From Spartobacteria bacterium (GTDB lineage: Bacteria > Verrucomicrobiota > Kiritimatiellia > RZYC01): a DNA stretch of 49,988 bases. A model generated the notes under the pieces. That model did not search any database, was not told where the DNA came from, and saw only the letters and a list, made by a program, of their open reading frames with translations. Shown here piece after piece: positions 17,863 through 28,021 of the stretch (the first letter of the stretch is position 1; every line of letters begins with the position of its first letter). The DNA is taken from contig RZZM01000003.1 in the NCBI GenBank assembly GCA_009929845.1, positions 1 to 49,988 on the forward strand, given 5' to 3'. The translations under genes were made by a program, and so were the position numbers.

Positions 17863-17891
17863 AACATAACTGAACTATCGTTCACTTTCAA
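17863..17891 (-). promoter_or_regulatory. Predicted sigma70-type promoter with embedded SOS/LexA box TGAAC-TATC-GTTCA
   Basis: On the minus strand: TTGAAA - 17 nt (gtgaacgatagttcagt) - TATGTT. The spacer contains the perfect inverted repeat TGAACgataGTTCA (17871-17884), matching the GAAC-N4-GTTC box known for Bacillus LexA/DinR. Confidence 0.8.
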
Positions 17892-18021
17892 GAAAAAAGC
17901 GCCCAATAATTAATTTTTCGGATTTTTTGCCAGAACATCGATCGCCCGCTTATCAGCCGCCGCCCCCCCCTTGGGGCCGCGCGGTATTCATGGCCGACGG
18001 CAAGGAAGGTGGGAAACAGAA

Positions 18022-19839
18022 TCAATATTCCTCAATGCCCCGTTTTTTCAGGCGTTTGCGGGCGACTTCGGAGAGGTAGAATTTGCGCAGGCGGATATTC
18101 TCGGGGGTTACTTCGACAAGTTCATCATCCGCGATATATTCGAGCGCTTCTTCGAGGCTCATTTTCCTGGCCGGGGTGATTTTCAGGGCCCGGTCCGAGC
18201 CGGAGGCGCGGACGTTGGTCAACTGTTTACCCTTCTGAACGTTCACGATAAGGTCGTTGTCCTTGCAGTTTTCCGCCACAATCATGCCCTCGTAGGCCAG
18301 TTCGCCGGGGTCGACAAAGAAGCTTCCGCGCTGTTGAAGCGCGTCGATGGCGTAGGCGGAGGTCTTTCCCTGGTCCATGCTGATGAGCACACCGTTGATG
18401 CGCTGCGGGATTTCGCCGCGGAACGGGCCATATTTGAGAAAGCGGTGGGCAATAATGGCTTCGCCGGCGGTGGCGGTGGTCAGGCGGGTACGCAGGCCGA
18501 TAAGCCCACGGGTCGTGATATGGAACTCCAGCAACTGCCGGTTGCCGCGTTTTTCCATGTGGATCATCTCGCCTTTGCGCAGTCCGACCAGCTCAATGAC
18601 CTTGCCGGCGGTGTCCGCCAGGGTATCCACCGCCAGGATTTCAATCGGCTCCTGTTTGACGCCGTCGATCTCCTTGAAAATCACATGCGGCTGGGAGACC
18701 GTCATTTCGTACCCTTCGCGGCGCATATTTTCGATTAAGATGGCCAGATGGAGCACGCCGCGCCCGCTGACCTTGAAGGCATCGCCTGTGATCTCCTCGA
18801 CCCGCAGGGCCACGTCCCGCTGGATCTCCTTAAACAGGCGCTCACGCAGATGGCGGCTGCTGGAAAACTTTGCTTCCTTGCCGAAGAAGGGGGAATCATT
18901 CACGCGGAAGATCATGGAAATAGTGGGCTCGTCAATTTTGATGGCCGGCATCGCTTCGGGATGTTCCACATCACAGATGGTATCGCCGATATCGACATTT
19001 TCGATCCCGACCACGGCGCACAGCTCCCCGCAGGGAACGGACACTTGCTCTTTTCGTTCGAGGCCCTCAAATGTCAGCAACTGCTTGATCTGCGTGAGGC
19101 GTTCTTTCCCGTTCTGCTTGAGTACGATAAACGAATCGCGGGTGTTGAGCGTACCGCGGTAGACGCGGCCGATGCCGATACGCCCGACATAATCGGAATA
19201 ATCCAGTGTGGCCACCTGCATCTGGACCGGCCCCTCCCGCATAACAGGCGCGGGGATATGTTCAATGATAGCGTCCAGCAACGGCAGAATCGAATCACGT
19301 TTACCGTCAAGCTGCTTATCAGCCCAACCGTCCTTTCCGCTCGCATACAACATCGGGAAATCAAGCTGTTCATCGGAGGCGTTCAACTCGACAAACAGGT
19401 CAAAGACCTTGTCATGCACCTCGTCGGGGCGGGCCATCGGCTTATCGATCTTGTTGATGATAACAATCGGCTTGAGATGGAGTTGAAGGGCCTTGTCGAG
19501 CACAAAGCGGGTTTGGGGCATCGGCCCTTCGGCGGCATCCACCAGCAGCAGGACTCCGTCCGCCAGGTTCAGGACGCGCTCGACCTGGCCGCCAAAATCA
19601 CTATGGCCGGGCGTATCGATTACGTTGATTTTTACATCCTTGTAATAGACACTGATATTCTTGGAGAGAATGGTAATACCGCGCTCGCGCTCCAGATCAT
19701 TACTATCCAGAAAGCATTCCTGGATTTGATCGACATTCCGGAACAGATGAATCTGTTTAAGGATTTCATCCACCAGGGTTGTTTTACCATGGTCCACATG
19801 GGCAATAATGGCGATATTGCGTATTGCATTCGTATTCAT
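18022..19839 (-). CDS. typA: GTP-binding protein TypA/BipA
   Basis: 605 aa; [41 protein letters not shown] and NKIDKP GTPase motifs, and TypA-type C-terminus. Confidence 0.96.
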   Translation of the reverse strand: MNTNAIRNIAIIAHVDHGKTTLVDEILKQIHLFRNVDQIQECFLDSNDLERERGITILSKNISVYYKDVKINVIDTPGHSDFGGQVERVLNLADGVLLLVDAAEGPMPQTRFVLDKALQLHLKPIVIINKIDKPMARPDEVHDKVFDLFVELNASDEQLDFPMLYASGKDGWADKQLDGKRDSILPLLDAIIEHIPAPVMREGPVQMQVATLDYSDYVGRIGIGRVYRGTLNTRDSFIVLKQNGKERLTQIKQLLTFEGLERKEQVSVPCGELCAVVGIENVDIGDTICDVEHPEAMPAIKIDEPTISMIFRVNDSPFFGKEAKFSSSRHLRERLFKEIQRDVALRVEEITGDAFKVSGRGVLHLAILIENMRREGYEMTVSQPHVIFKEIDGVKQEPIEILAVDTLADTAGKVIELVGLRKGEMIHMEKRGNRQLLEFHITTRGLIGLRTRLTTATAGEAIIAHRFLKYGPFRGEIPQRINGVLISMDQGKTSAYAIDALQQRGSFFVDPGELAYEGMIVAENCKDNDLIVNVQKGKQLTNVRASGSDRALKITPARKMSLEEALEYIADDELVEVTPENIRLRKFYLSEVARKRLKKRGIEEY

Positions 19840-19881
19840 GTATATTCACTCAATGTCAGCGTCGCTGAATCCGGATAGATA

Positions 19882-19908
19882 AAAGGCGCAACAACGTGCT
19901 GCGCCTTT
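19882..19908 (-). terminator. Rho-independent terminator after rplQ
   Basis: Perfect 9-bp stem AAAGGCGCA / TGCGCCTTT around a 9-nt loop, followed by T-rich TTTTATC on the minus strand. Confidence 0.85.
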
Positions 19909-19942
19909 CGTTGCCCTGAAATTGTTTGTCAACGGGTGACGA

Positions 19943-20350
19943 TTATGATTTTTCGGCCTTGGCCGCGATTTTCGAGGCGGGCTTCTGAATGGTGTAATCC
20001 TCCACCCACTCCAGGATGGCCAGCTCGGCATTGTCACCATCACGGCGGCCCATTTTGAGAATGCGGGTATACCCGCCGGGCCGGTCTTTGAACACCGGCG
20101 CGATATCCTCAAACAGAATCTTCACTCGTTCCGGGCGACGTATACGCGAGATCGCGATACGGCGCGCGGCCAGTGTGCCTTTTTTGGCCATGGTGACGAG
20201 TTTTTCCGCCACGCCACGGGCCGCCCGCGCCTTGGGCAGGGTCGTTATAATGCGCTTTTCCGCAATCAGGTCACTGACCATTCCCGCAAGCATAGCCTCA
20301 CGGTGGGCGGATTTTCTTCCCAGTTTAATTGTTTTCTTACGATGTCGCAT
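19943..20350 (-). CDS. rplQ: 50S ribosomal protein L17
   Basis: MRHRKKTIKLGRKSAHREAMLAGMVSDLIAEKRIITTLPKARAAR; position after rpoA. Confidence 0.96.
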   Translation of the reverse strand: MRHRKKTIKLGRKSAHREAMLAGMVSDLIAEKRIITTLPKARAARGVAEKLVTMAKKGTLAARRIAISRIRRPERVKILFEDIAPVFKDRPGGYTRILKMGRRDGDNAELAILEWVEDYTIQKPASKIAAKAEKS

Positions 20351-20376
20351 GGTCGTCTTCCGCAATGTTTAGATAA

Positions 20377-21396
20377 TTATAATTCAAAATCAATATCCAT
20401 GGGTTCGTGAGCGCTAACCAGGTCGGCCTCAAAGGTCATGCCCAAAGACAAGCCAAGTTCAGAGAGCTTGGCTTTGATTTCATTCAACGATTTTTTGCCA
20501 AAATTCCTGTATTTGAGCATCTCGGCCTCGGTTTTCTGCGCCAGTTCGCCCACCGTCGTGATGTTCGCGTTATTCAGGCAATTGGCGGCGCGAACGCTCA
20601 GCTCGATCTCATTGACACTGATGTTCAGTTTCGAGCGCAGGGCTTCCCGTTCGGCGTCGATTTCGCGTTCATGCTCTTCAAACTCGACCAGGTCCTTGTC
20701 GTAACTGACAAAGACATCAAGGTGGTGGCGCAAGATGGCAGCGGACATGGTCAGGGCCTCATCCGGGTCCAGGCGACCGTCCGTCCAGATTTCCAACACA
20801 AGTTTATCATAGTCCGTACGCTGTCCCACGCGGGTATTTTCCACGGAATACTTCACACGGCTCACCGGGGAGAAAAGGGAATCGATCGGAATCTCGCCAA
20901 TGGGCTGATCTTCCTTTTTGTTCCACTCCGCCGGGCAGTAACCGCGCCCGATGCGCACTTCCATATCCATCTCGATCTTTCCGTCTGTATCCAGGGTACA
21001 AATATGATGGTCCGGGTTCAGGACTTCGACCGTGTCGTCGGTTTTGATATCCCTGGCGGTTATTTCGCCCGGTCCGGCGGCCTTGATGGTGATCCGGCGC
21101 GGTTCGCGCGAGTAGACCTTCAGGAGGACTTTCTTCAGGTTCAGGATGATATCCGTGACATCCTCGACCACGCCCGGCAGCGTGCAGAATTCGTGCATGG
21201 CGCCTTCGATACGGACGGAAGAAATGGCCGCGCCTTCGAGGGAAGAGAGCAACACACGGCGCAACGAGTTTCCAATGGTACGGCCATAACCGGCTTCAAA
21301 CGGTTCGGCCTCAAATTTAGCGTAATTATCCGAAGCCGCGGACTCATCCTTTGCGATGCGCTTTGGCATTTCGAAACGTGCAAGACGTACTGGCAT
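20377..21396 (-). CDS. rpoA: DNA-directed RNA polymerase subunit alpha
   Basis: EPFEAGYGRTIGNSLRRVLLSSLEGAAI and C-terminal LSVRAANCLNNANITTVGELAQKTEAEMLKYRNFGKKSLNEIK. Confidence 0.98.
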   Translation of the reverse strand: MPVRLARFEMPKRIAKDESAASDNYAKFEAEPFEAGYGRTIGNSLRRVLLSSLEGAAISSVRIEGAMHEFCTLPGVVEDVTDIILNLKKVLLKVYSREPRRITIKAAGPGEITARDIKTDDTVEVLNPDHHICTLDTDGKIEMDMEVRIGRGYCPAEWNKKEDQPIGEIPIDSLFSPVSRVKYSVENTRVGQRTDYDKLVLEIWTDGRLDPDEALTMSAAILRHHLDVFVSYDKDLVEFEEHEREIDAEREALRSKLNISVNEIELSVRAANCLNNANITTVGELAQKTEAEMLKYRNFGKKSLNEIKAKLSELGLSLGMTFEADLVSAHEPMDIDFEL

Positions 21397-21446
21397 AATC
21401 TCATCTCCCAGAACCGGGCGTTAACCGGCTCATATGGTGTTTATTA

Positions 21447-22073
21447 TTACTTGGAGTACAATTCCACGATCAACTGTTCATTGATCGGAGATCCGATTTC
21501 TTCCCGTGTGGGCACGTGCTGTACTTCACCCTTATACTGTTTCCGGTCCAGCGTAAGCCACGGCACAATACCGCGGGCTTCGGCCGTCTCGACAAACAAA
21601 TCAGCGGTCGCGCGGCTGTTGGCCGACTCGCGCACCTGTATCACATCACCCTGTTTGAGGATCATGGAAGGGATGGTTGCGCGCTGCCCGTTCACATTAA
21701 TATGCCCGTGGCGCACAAACTGGCGCGCCGCTTTGCGGGAGGAGGCAAAACCAAGACGGAAGACAAGATTATCCAGGCGCATTTCAAGCAACTGGAAAAG
21801 GTTCTCGCCCGTCACGCCGCGCATCTTGGCGGCCCGTTCAAAGAAAAGATGAAATTGACCCTCGCGCATACCATAGGTACGGCGCAGGCGTTGCTTTTCG
21901 CGCAACTGTGTTCCGTAATCCGAAATTTTCGAACGGCGTTTGCCCATACCGCCGGGGATTGGCCGCCCGGTTTCGATGGGGCATTTCGCCATAAAGCACC
22001 GCTCGCCCTTAAGGAATAACTTGGTGCCTTCGCGGCGGCACCGTTTACATGCTGGTCCTGTATATCTGCCCAT
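21447..22073 (-). CDS. rpsD: 30S ribosomal protein S4
   Basis: MGRYTGPACKRCRREGTKLFLKGERCFMAKCPIETGRPIPG (four-Cys zinc-type N-terminus) plus S4 RNA-binding domain. Start placed at MGRYTG. Confidence 0.97.
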   Translation of the reverse strand: MGRYTGPACKRCRREGTKLFLKGERCFMAKCPIETGRPIPGGMGKRRSKISDYGTQLREKQRLRRTYGMREGQFHLFFERAAKMRGVTGENLFQLLEMRLDNLVFRLGFASSRKAARQFVRHGHINVNGQRATIPSMILKQGDVIQVRESANSRATADLFVETAEARGIVPWLTLDRKQYKGEVQHVPTREEIGSPINEQLIVELYSK

Positions 22074-22117
22074 AACCCTTAGTTCTCCGAAGAAACATAT
22101 TCTATCGTTGTTTGATC

Positions 22118-22846
22118 CTACACTCGACGACGTTTGGGAGGCCGACATCCGTTGTGCGGAATCGGCGTCACGTCCCTAATTGATGTTACATTCAGGCCGA
22201 CGGCCTGAAGCGCCCGGATCGCGGACTCGCGCCCTGCGCCGGGACCCTGCACACGCACTTCCACTTCATGCATGCCATGGCCGACCGCCGCGCGCCCCGC
22301 CTCCTGGGCGACCATGGTTGCCGCATAGGCCGTACTCTTGCGGGAGCCTTTGAAACCGCACCGACCACCGGTGCTCCAGGAAATGACCGCGCCGCGCATA
22401 TCGGTGATTGAGACCATGGTATTGTTGAATGTGGCCGTAATGTGCGCGATGCCCAACGGGACATTCTTCGCGCCCTTAATTTTGACGCGCTTGGCGGGTG
22501 TTGCCGTGGTCGACAACAAATCCTCGGCCGACAGATTCGACGGGTCCGGCTCTTCTGAAGCGCCTTCTTCCGCTGCCTTCTCTGCCTTTTTAGATTTTTT
22601 CTTGGCGGGCTTTTCCCCTTCCGCAGGCGGCGCGTCTGTCACGGGCTGTTCTTCCGCGACCGGCTTCGCTTCCGCGGTGGGCTGAGCCTCTTCCGCAGGC
22701 GCTTCCGCGGTGGGCTGAGCCTCTTCCGCAGGCGCTTCCGCGGTGGGCTGAGCCTCTTCCGCAGGCGCCTCCGCGGCCGCCGGTGTTTCCTGAACCGGGG
22801 TATTCTCTTCCTGCATCTCGTTCTGCTCTTTTACTTCATCGGCCAT
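22118..22846 (-). CDS. rpsK: 30S ribosomal protein S11 with long acidic Ala/Glu/Pro-rich N-terminal extension
   Basis: C-terminal half is canonical S11 ([59 protein letters not shown]...PPKRRRV), preceded in frame by about 115 aa of [11 protein letters not shown] repeats and a Lys-rich stretch. Confidence 0.95.
   Translation of the reverse strand: MADEVKEQNEMQEENTPVQETPAAAEAPAEEAQPTAEAPAEEAQPTAEAPAEEAQPTAEAKPVAEEQPVTDAPPAEGEKPAKKKSKKAEKAAEEGASEEPDPSNLSAEDLLSTTATPAKRVKIKGAKNVPLGIAHITATFNNTMVSITDMRGAVISWSTGGRCGFKGSRKSTAYAATMVAQEAGRAAVGHGMHEVEVRVQGPGAGRESAIRALQAVGLNVTSIRDVTPIPHNGCRPPKRRRV
22668..22766. repeat. 33-bp in-frame tandem repeat, three identical copies plus degenerate flank, inside rpsK
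   Basis: gcttccgcggtgggctgagcctcttccgcaggc at 22668, 22701 and 22734; encodes the [11 protein letters not shown] repeat. Confidence 0.95.
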
Positions 22847-22880
22847 AGTCTCATCCTACCTGTATACAAAAGCTGGTTTT

Positions 22881-23282
22881 TTATTTTCCTGTTTTAGCGG
22901 CGGCGCGCGCTTCTTTGCCGCGAACGGCGCCAACGGTCTTACGCGGACCTTTACGGGTACGCGCATTGGTGCTGGTACGCTGTCCACGCACGGGCAGTCC
23001 ACGACGATGGCGCAGACCGCGGTAGCAGCCAATACTCATCAGACGGCGGATATTCTGGGAAACTTCGCGGCGCAGGTCACCTTCCGTGCGATAGTCGCTC
23101 TGAAGGATACCCGCGATCAACGTGAGTTCCTCGTCCGTCAGATCATCCGCTTTCTTGGCCGGGTCAAGCTGAGCTTTTTCGATCAGTTCCCGGGCGCACT
23201 TCGGGCCTATTCCATATATGTACCGCAGTGCATATTCCAACCGTTTCTTTCCGGGGATCTCGATACCTAGTATCCTGGGCAT
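22881..23282 (-). CDS. rpsM: 30S ribosomal protein S13
   Basis: [26 protein letters not shown]...[25 protein letters not shown]. Confidence 0.97.
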   Translation of the reverse strand: MPRILGIEIPGKKRLEYALRYIYGIGPKCARELIEKAQLDPAKKADDLTDEELTLIAGILQSDYRTEGDLRREVSQNIRRLMSIGCYRGLRHRRGLPVRGQRTSTNARTRKGPRKTVGAVRGKEARAAAKTGK

Positions 23283-23296
23283 ATCAAACTTCTCCT

Positions 23297-23410
23297 TTAA
23301 CCCTGCCGCTGTTTATGACGCGGATTTGTACAAATTATGCGAACTACACCTTTACGGCGCACTACTCTACACCGTTCACACATGCGTCTTACGGAACTTC
23401 TTACTTTCAT
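23297..23410 (-). CDS. rpmJ: 50S ribosomal protein L36 (zinc-binding type), not in the ORF track
   Basis: Manual translation: [38 protein letters not shown]-x2-C...C-x4-H. ATG overlaps the infA stop (TAATG). Confidence 0.95.
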   Translation of the reverse strand: MKVRSSVRRMCERCRVVRRKGVVRIICTNPRHKQRQG

Positions 23411-23637
23411 TACTCTAAATCCTTAGTCTCAAATATGATGCACCCTTTTGACATATCGTAGGGTGACATACTCACCTTCACTGTATGCCCAGCCGTTAAA
23501 CCAGCCAGCTTTGCCTTATCGGCTCCGTCGGCAAAGGCCACAATCTGGTGCCCATTTCCTAACTTCGCGTGGAAAGCGCAATCTCCTATCACACTCAGGA
23601 GTTCCGCGTCCAGCAAAATCCGTTCTTTTTTATCCAT
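23410..23637 (-). CDS. infA: Translation initiation factor IF-1 (divergent)
   Basis: About 75 aa S1/OB-like protein with [13 protein letters not shown] and [15 protein letters not shown], located between adk and rpmJ. Confidence 0.85.
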   Translation of the reverse strand: MDKKERILLDAELLSVIGDCAFHAKLGNGHQIVAFADGADKAKLAGLTAGHTVKVSMSPYDMSKGCIIFETKDLE

Positions 23638-23656
23638 TGTTGATCGCTTGCCGCTA

Positions 23657-24304
23657 TCAGCCCGCCAACCGATCCACAATGGCCTTCTGTGTCACTTCCT
23701 TGGGCTGTGCGGCCTCAATGCGCTCCAACACACCCTTTTTATCATAATAATCGATCAAACTGGCTGTCTGCTTATTGAACACTTCCAACCGGTTCAGGAC
23801 GGTCTCTTCATTGTCATCCGGGCGCTGGTATAATTCGCCGCCGCAACTGTCACAGACATTTTCCACCTTGGAAGGAATATTCCGCACATGGTACACGGCG
23901 CCGCAGCCACGACAGATACGACGACCCGACAAACGATCAACCAGCACATCCCGCGGGACATCCAGCATGAAAACGTGGGAGACCTTGCTGCCCGCCTCCT
24001 CCAGCACCCGGTCGAGTCCCTCGGCCTGTTCAATCGTCCGCGGAAACCCATCGAACATATACTGCGCCTCGCTATCGCCCAGCGCCAGACGTTCCTGAAC
24101 AATCCGCAAAATCACATCGTCAGGCACCAGTTCGCCGGCCTCCATATATGATTTGGCCTCCAGCCCCACCGGACGTTCCGCCTTGACAGCCTCACGCAGC
24201 ATATCGCCCGTCGAGACGTGCTCGTACCCGGTCTGCTGCTGAATGACCTCTGCTACGGTTCCTTTGCCGGCGCCCGGCGCTCCCAATAAAATTATCGCAT
24301 CCAT
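23657..24304 (-). CDS. adk: Adenylate kinase (zinc-lid type)
   Basis: IILLGAPGAGKGT P-loop; DGFPRTIEQAEGLD; lid CRGCGAVYHVRNIPSKVENVCDSCGGELYQRPDD. Confidence 0.97.
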   Translation of the reverse strand: MDAIILLGAPGAGKGTVAEVIQQQTGYEHVSTGDMLREAVKAERPVGLEAKSYMEAGELVPDDVILRIVQERLALGDSEAQYMFDGFPRTIEQAEGLDRVLEEAGSKVSHVFMLDVPRDVLVDRLSGRRICRGCGAVYHVRNIPSKVENVCDSCGGELYQRPDDNEETVLNRLEVFNKQTASLIDYYDKKGVLERIEAAQPKEVTQKAIVDRLAG

Positions 24305-24312
24305 GGCATCCC

Positions 24313-25662
24313 TTACCTTCTTGAACGAAGTTTTCCCTTTTTCAGGAATCCGTCATAATGACGCATTAACAAATGTGATTCGATCTGTCGCATGGTATCG
24401 AGCATGACACCCACCATGATCAGCATGCTGGTGCCGCCGAAGAAGGACGCCACAATAAACGGTATGCCGAAGTACTGCGCGAGGATCGATGGAATGACCG
24501 CGATAACCGTCAGGAAGACGGCGCCCGCCAAGGTAATACGGGTCATGGTACGGTCAAGGAACTCCGCGGTGGGACGTCCGGGCCGTATGCCGGGCACATA
24601 GCCGCCGTACTTTTTAAGATCATCGGCAATCTGGATCGGATTGAACTGGGTAGCCACCCAGAAGTAGGAGAAGAAAAGAATCATCAGCGCGTAGAGCAAG
24701 TTATAAATCCAGGTGCCGTAATTAAGTGCGGCCGCAATGCTTTTGAAGGCCGGATGGGGAATCATACCGAGGATTCGCGAAGGGAACATCAGGATGGCCT
24801 GCGCAAAAATGATCGGCATCACGCCCGAGTAGTTCACGCGCAGAGGCATGTAGGTGCTCTGTCCGCCATAGACCTTGCGGCCCACCACCCGCTTGGCATA
24901 CTGCACCGGAATCTTGCGTTGCGCCTGGGTCACCGCGATCACCCCGGCAATCACCAGGAAGATCATCACCAGCAAACCGACCAGGTGGAAAATATTGAAG
25001 CGGGCAATCCCGTCCACCGGAATGAACATATTGACAGTGGCCCGGACCGCGTCCGGCAACCGACTGATGATGTTGACCGTAATAATCAGCGAGATACCAT
25101 TTCCGATGCCCCGGTCGGTCATTTGCTCACCCAGCCACATCATCAGCATCGTGCCCGTTGTCATGGTAATAATGGTCAGTATCCGGAAGCCCCAGACGCC
25201 CGACATCACCACGATCTGTTCATTGATGCCCAGTGCGGCCGGATTTTGAAGCGTGGCGGCCATCGCGTAGCCCTGAATCACGCAAAGCACCAGGGTAAGG
25301 TAGCGTGTATACTGTGTGATCTTCTGCCGACCGGTATCGCCTTCACGCGCCAGCCGCTCCAGCGCGGGCACCACCGCCGTCATCAACTGGAGAATAATCG
25401 ACGCGCTGATGTAGGGCATGATTCCCAACGCCCCCACCGCGGCATTCTGGAACGCGCCTCCACTGAACATATCAAAGAGTCCGAGGAAACTTCCCCCGGC
25501 CTGGCTTTGCAGCGACGCGATAAAGTTACGCAACGCAACGGCATCCACACCCGGCGTGGGGACCATGGCAATCAACCGGCAGACAAATATCAAGCCGAAC
25601 GTAAACAGGATACGCTGGCGTAACTCGGGAATCTTAAAACTGTTGGAAAAGGCTGATAGCAT
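24313..25662 (-). CDS. secY: Preprotein translocase subunit SecY
   Basis: 449 aa multi-pass protein; IPELRQRILFTFGLIFVCRL, GIMPYISASIILQL and GIGNGISLIITVNI motifs; downstream of rplO. Confidence 0.97.
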   Translation of the reverse strand: MLSAFSNSFKIPELRQRILFTFGLIFVCRLIAMVPTPGVDAVALRNFIASLQSQAGGSFLGLFDMFSGGAFQNAAVGALGIMPYISASIILQLMTAVVPALERLAREGDTGRQKITQYTRYLTLVLCVIQGYAMAATLQNPAALGINEQIVVMSGVWGFRILTIITMTTGTMLMMWLGEQMTDRGIGNGISLIITVNIISRLPDAVRATVNMFIPVDGIARFNIFHLVGLLVMIFLVIAGVIAVTQAQRKIPVQYAKRVVGRKVYGGQSTYMPLRVNYSGVMPIIFAQAILMFPSRILGMIPHPAFKSIAAALNYGTWIYNLLYALMILFFSYFWVATQFNPIQIADDLKKYGGYVPGIRPGRPTAEFLDRTMTRITLAGAVFLTVIAVIPSILAQYFGIPFIVASFFGGTSMLIMVGVMLDTMRQIESHLLMRHYDGFLKKGKLRSRR

Positions 25663-25688
25663 AACAGGTCTCTACCTAAATAGTTTAC

Positions 25689-26132
25689 TTACTTGGTTAC
25701 CTCACACTGCCCGCCGGCAGCCTCGATTTTTGAACGGGCGGACTCGCTGAACGCCTGCGCCTTGACCGTCAACTTTTTGTCGAGATCGCCACGGCCCAGA
25801 ATTTTCACGCCATCAATCCGGCCCTTGGCCAGGCCGGTCTTACGCAACAGTTCAAAGGTCACTTCCGTGCCCTCGTCGAAACAGGCCAGCGCCGCGACGT
25901 TCACCGGGGCCCAGATTTTCGCTTTTATGTGCGTAAACCCGCGTTTGGGCAGGCGCCGGATCAGGGGCATCTGGCCACCTTCGAAGGCCGGGCGATGCGA
26001 GGCGCCCTTACGCGCCATCTGGCCCTTGTGTCCGCGTCCACTCGTCTTGCCTTTTCCGGAAGCCCGGCCGCGACCCACGCGCATACGGTCCTTGCGCGCG
26101 CCGACGGAATTTTTAATTGCATGCAAACTCAT
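25689..26132 (-). CDS. rplO: 50S ribosomal protein L15
   Basis: [26 protein letters not shown]...[19 protein letters not shown]. Confidence 0.96.
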   Translation of the reverse strand: MSLHAIKNSVGARKDRMRVGRGRASGKGKTSGRGHKGQMARKGASHRPAFEGGQMPLIRRLPKRGFTHIKAKIWAPVNVAALACFDEGTEVTFELLRKTGLAKGRIDGVKILGRGDLDKKLTVKAQAFSESARSKIEAAGGQCEVTK

Positions 26133-26150
26133 TGTCTTTTCCTGATTCGG

Positions 26151-26642
26151 TTAAATTTCACCCTTGCGCATCATCTTGACTTCGTCCCACGTCCGAAGGC
26201 CTTTCAGCGCGTCAACGGTTGCTTTAGTTACATTCAACTGGTTGTTGCTGCCCAGTGATTTGGCCAGCACGTCGCGCAGCCCGGCCAGATCAAGCATGGC
26301 GCGCACGGCGCCGCCCGCGATCACGCCGGTACCCGGCGAAGCGGGACGAAGGAGCACCTTGCCACCGTCGTAGGAGCCGATACTTTCATGCGGGATGGTT
26401 GTCCCTTTCATGCTCACGCGAAACATGTTGCGCTTGGCCAGCGCCGTTCCCTTGCGGATCGCGTCGGCCACCTCATTTGCCTTACCCAGGCCATATCCAA
26501 CCTGCCCCTGGCGGTCGCCGACGACCACCAGCGCGCTAAAGCTGAATCTACGACCACCTTTAACCACTTTAGAACAGCGGTTCACGTGTACTACGCGTTC
26601 CTCGAGTTCCCTATCGGTACTATATTGCGCCACTGTTTCCAT
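26151..26642 (-). CDS. rpsE: 30S ribosomal protein S5
   Basis: [29 protein letters not shown]...[17 protein letters not shown]. Confidence 0.97.
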   Translation of the reverse strand: METVAQYSTDRELEERVVHVNRCSKVVKGGRRFSFSALVVVGDRQGQVGYGLGKANEVADAIRKGTALAKRNMFRVSMKGTTIPHESIGSYDGGKVLLRPASPGTGVIAGGAVRAMLDLAGLRDVLAKSLGSNNQLNVTKATVDALKGLRTWDEVKMMRKGEI

Positions 26643-26679
26643 TACACCAACCTGCTCCTTACGCGGAAGTTACTACCCA

Positions 26680-27033
26680 TCATACATGCAATCCGGCGGC
26701 CCGGATGGCATCGGCCACAGCCTTCATACGCTGACCGAATTTGAACCCGCCGCGATCAAAAACTACCTGTTCAATTCCCTGTTCTTTGGCCATTTCAGCC
26801 ACCTTGCGTCCCAATTCGGCCGCCACTTCGGCATTCACCACGCCGGAAGCGCCTTTGCCCTTGGAACTGGCAGCCACCAGTGTCCGGGCGGCCACATCAT
26901 CGATACACTGAATGTTGATATGCCGGTTACTGACATTCACACTCAAGCGGGGACGATCCGCCGTTCCTTTAACTTTGTTACGCAACCGCAGATGCCTACG
27001 TACTCTATATTCTTTTTTGTTCTTAACCTTCAT
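26680..27033 (-). CDS. rplR: 50S ribosomal protein L18
   Basis: RRHLRLRNKVKGTADRPRLSVNVSNRHINIQCIDD...FDRGGFKFGQRMKAVADAIRAAGL. Confidence 0.95.
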   Translation of the reverse strand: MKVKNKKEYRVRRHLRLRNKVKGTADRPRLSVNVSNRHINIQCIDDVAARTLVAASSKGKGASGVVNAEVAAELGRKVAEMAKEQGIEQVVFDRGGFKFGQRMKAVADAIRAAGLHV

Positions 27034-27035
27034 GA

Positions 27036-27572
27036 CTACGCCACCGTCTTACCGGCCTTACGCCGTATATGTTCGCCTTTATATCGAATGCCCTTGCCCT
27101 TGTACGGTTCCGCGGGGCAGTAATCGCGCAGGCGGGCGCTGACTTCGCCCACCAGATGTTTATTCATACCCGCAATGATGATATTGGTGGCATCGGGGCA
27201 GGTGACCTCCACGCCATCCGGCACCGTATACTCAATGGGATGGGAATAGCCCACCTGCATTGTAAGCTTGTTACCCTGCAACTGCGCACGGAACCCCACA
27301 CCGTGGATTTCAAGTCGTTTCTCGTAGCCCTTGGTGACCCCCTCAATCATATTCGCAATCAGGCTGCGCATCGTCCCATGAAACGCGCGTGTCTGTATCT
27401 CGTTGTTTTCACGGCTGACCACCACTTCCGCGCCTTTCACGGCCACGGCGATTCCGGGCAGGATATCCTGGGCAAGCTCGCCCTTCGGACCGGCCACCTT
27501 TACCTGGCGGTCTTCTACCTTGACTGTTACCCCTGCGCCTATGGCCACAGGATTATTTCCAATTCTAGACAT
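27036..27572 (-). CDS. rplF: 50S ribosomal protein L6
   Basis: MSRIGNNPVAIGAGVTVKVEDRQVKVAGPKGEL...EPYKGKGIRYKGEHIRRKAGKT. Confidence 0.97.
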   Translation of the reverse strand: MSRIGNNPVAIGAGVTVKVEDRQVKVAGPKGELAQDILPGIAVAVKGAEVVVSRENNEIQTRAFHGTMRSLIANMIEGVTKGYEKRLEIHGVGFRAQLQGNKLTMQVGYSHPIEYTVPDGVEVTCPDATNIIIAGMNKHLVGEVSARLRDYCPAEPYKGKGIRYKGEHIRRKAGKTVA

Positions 27573-27596
27573 TATGCGTCCTCACTAAATTGTCCA

Positions 27597-27995
27597 CTAC
27601 CACACGTAGCAGAGTATTTCGCCACCTACATTACGTTTGCGCGCTTCGAAGTCCGTCAGCAATCCGGTTGAAGTGCTGATAACAGCCACACCCATGCCAC
27701 CCAATACTGACGGGATCGACGCGGCGGCCACATAGCGCCGCAAGCCCGGCTTACTGATGCGCTTAAGGCCCTGGATTACCGGTTGCTGCTCCGGCGTGTA
27801 TTTCAAATACAGCCGCAGCGTACGCTTCCCGCCATGCCCTTCGGTCGTGTAATCCAGGATGTATCCTTCCTTTTTGAGGATACGCGCGATTTCACTTTTA
27901 AGGTTCGAATGCGGCATCTGCACGGTCTCTAAACCGGCGCTGTTAGCATTCCGAACCCTGGTCAACATATCCGCAATGGGATCTGATACACTCAT
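27597..27995 (-). CDS. rpsH: 30S ribosomal protein S8
   Basis: [46 protein letters not shown]; start moved to 27995, since the longer ORF overlaps rpsN. Confidence 0.96.
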   Translation of the reverse strand: MSVSDPIADMLTRVRNANSAGLETVQMPHSNLKSEIARILKKEGYILDYTTEGHGGKRTLRLYLKYTPEQQPVIQGLKRISKPGLRRYVAAASIPSVLGGMGVAVISTSTGLLTDFEARKRNVGGEILCYVW

Positions 27996-28021
27996 TTGAA
28001 CTCCACCTGGTCTTTCATAGT

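Noticed and set aside
22668-22766. Assembly artefact explanation for the rpsK tandem repeat
   Set aside because: The repeat is exactly 33 bp and in frame, with a degenerate further copy at the flank, which fits genuine expansion; long reads would still be a good check.
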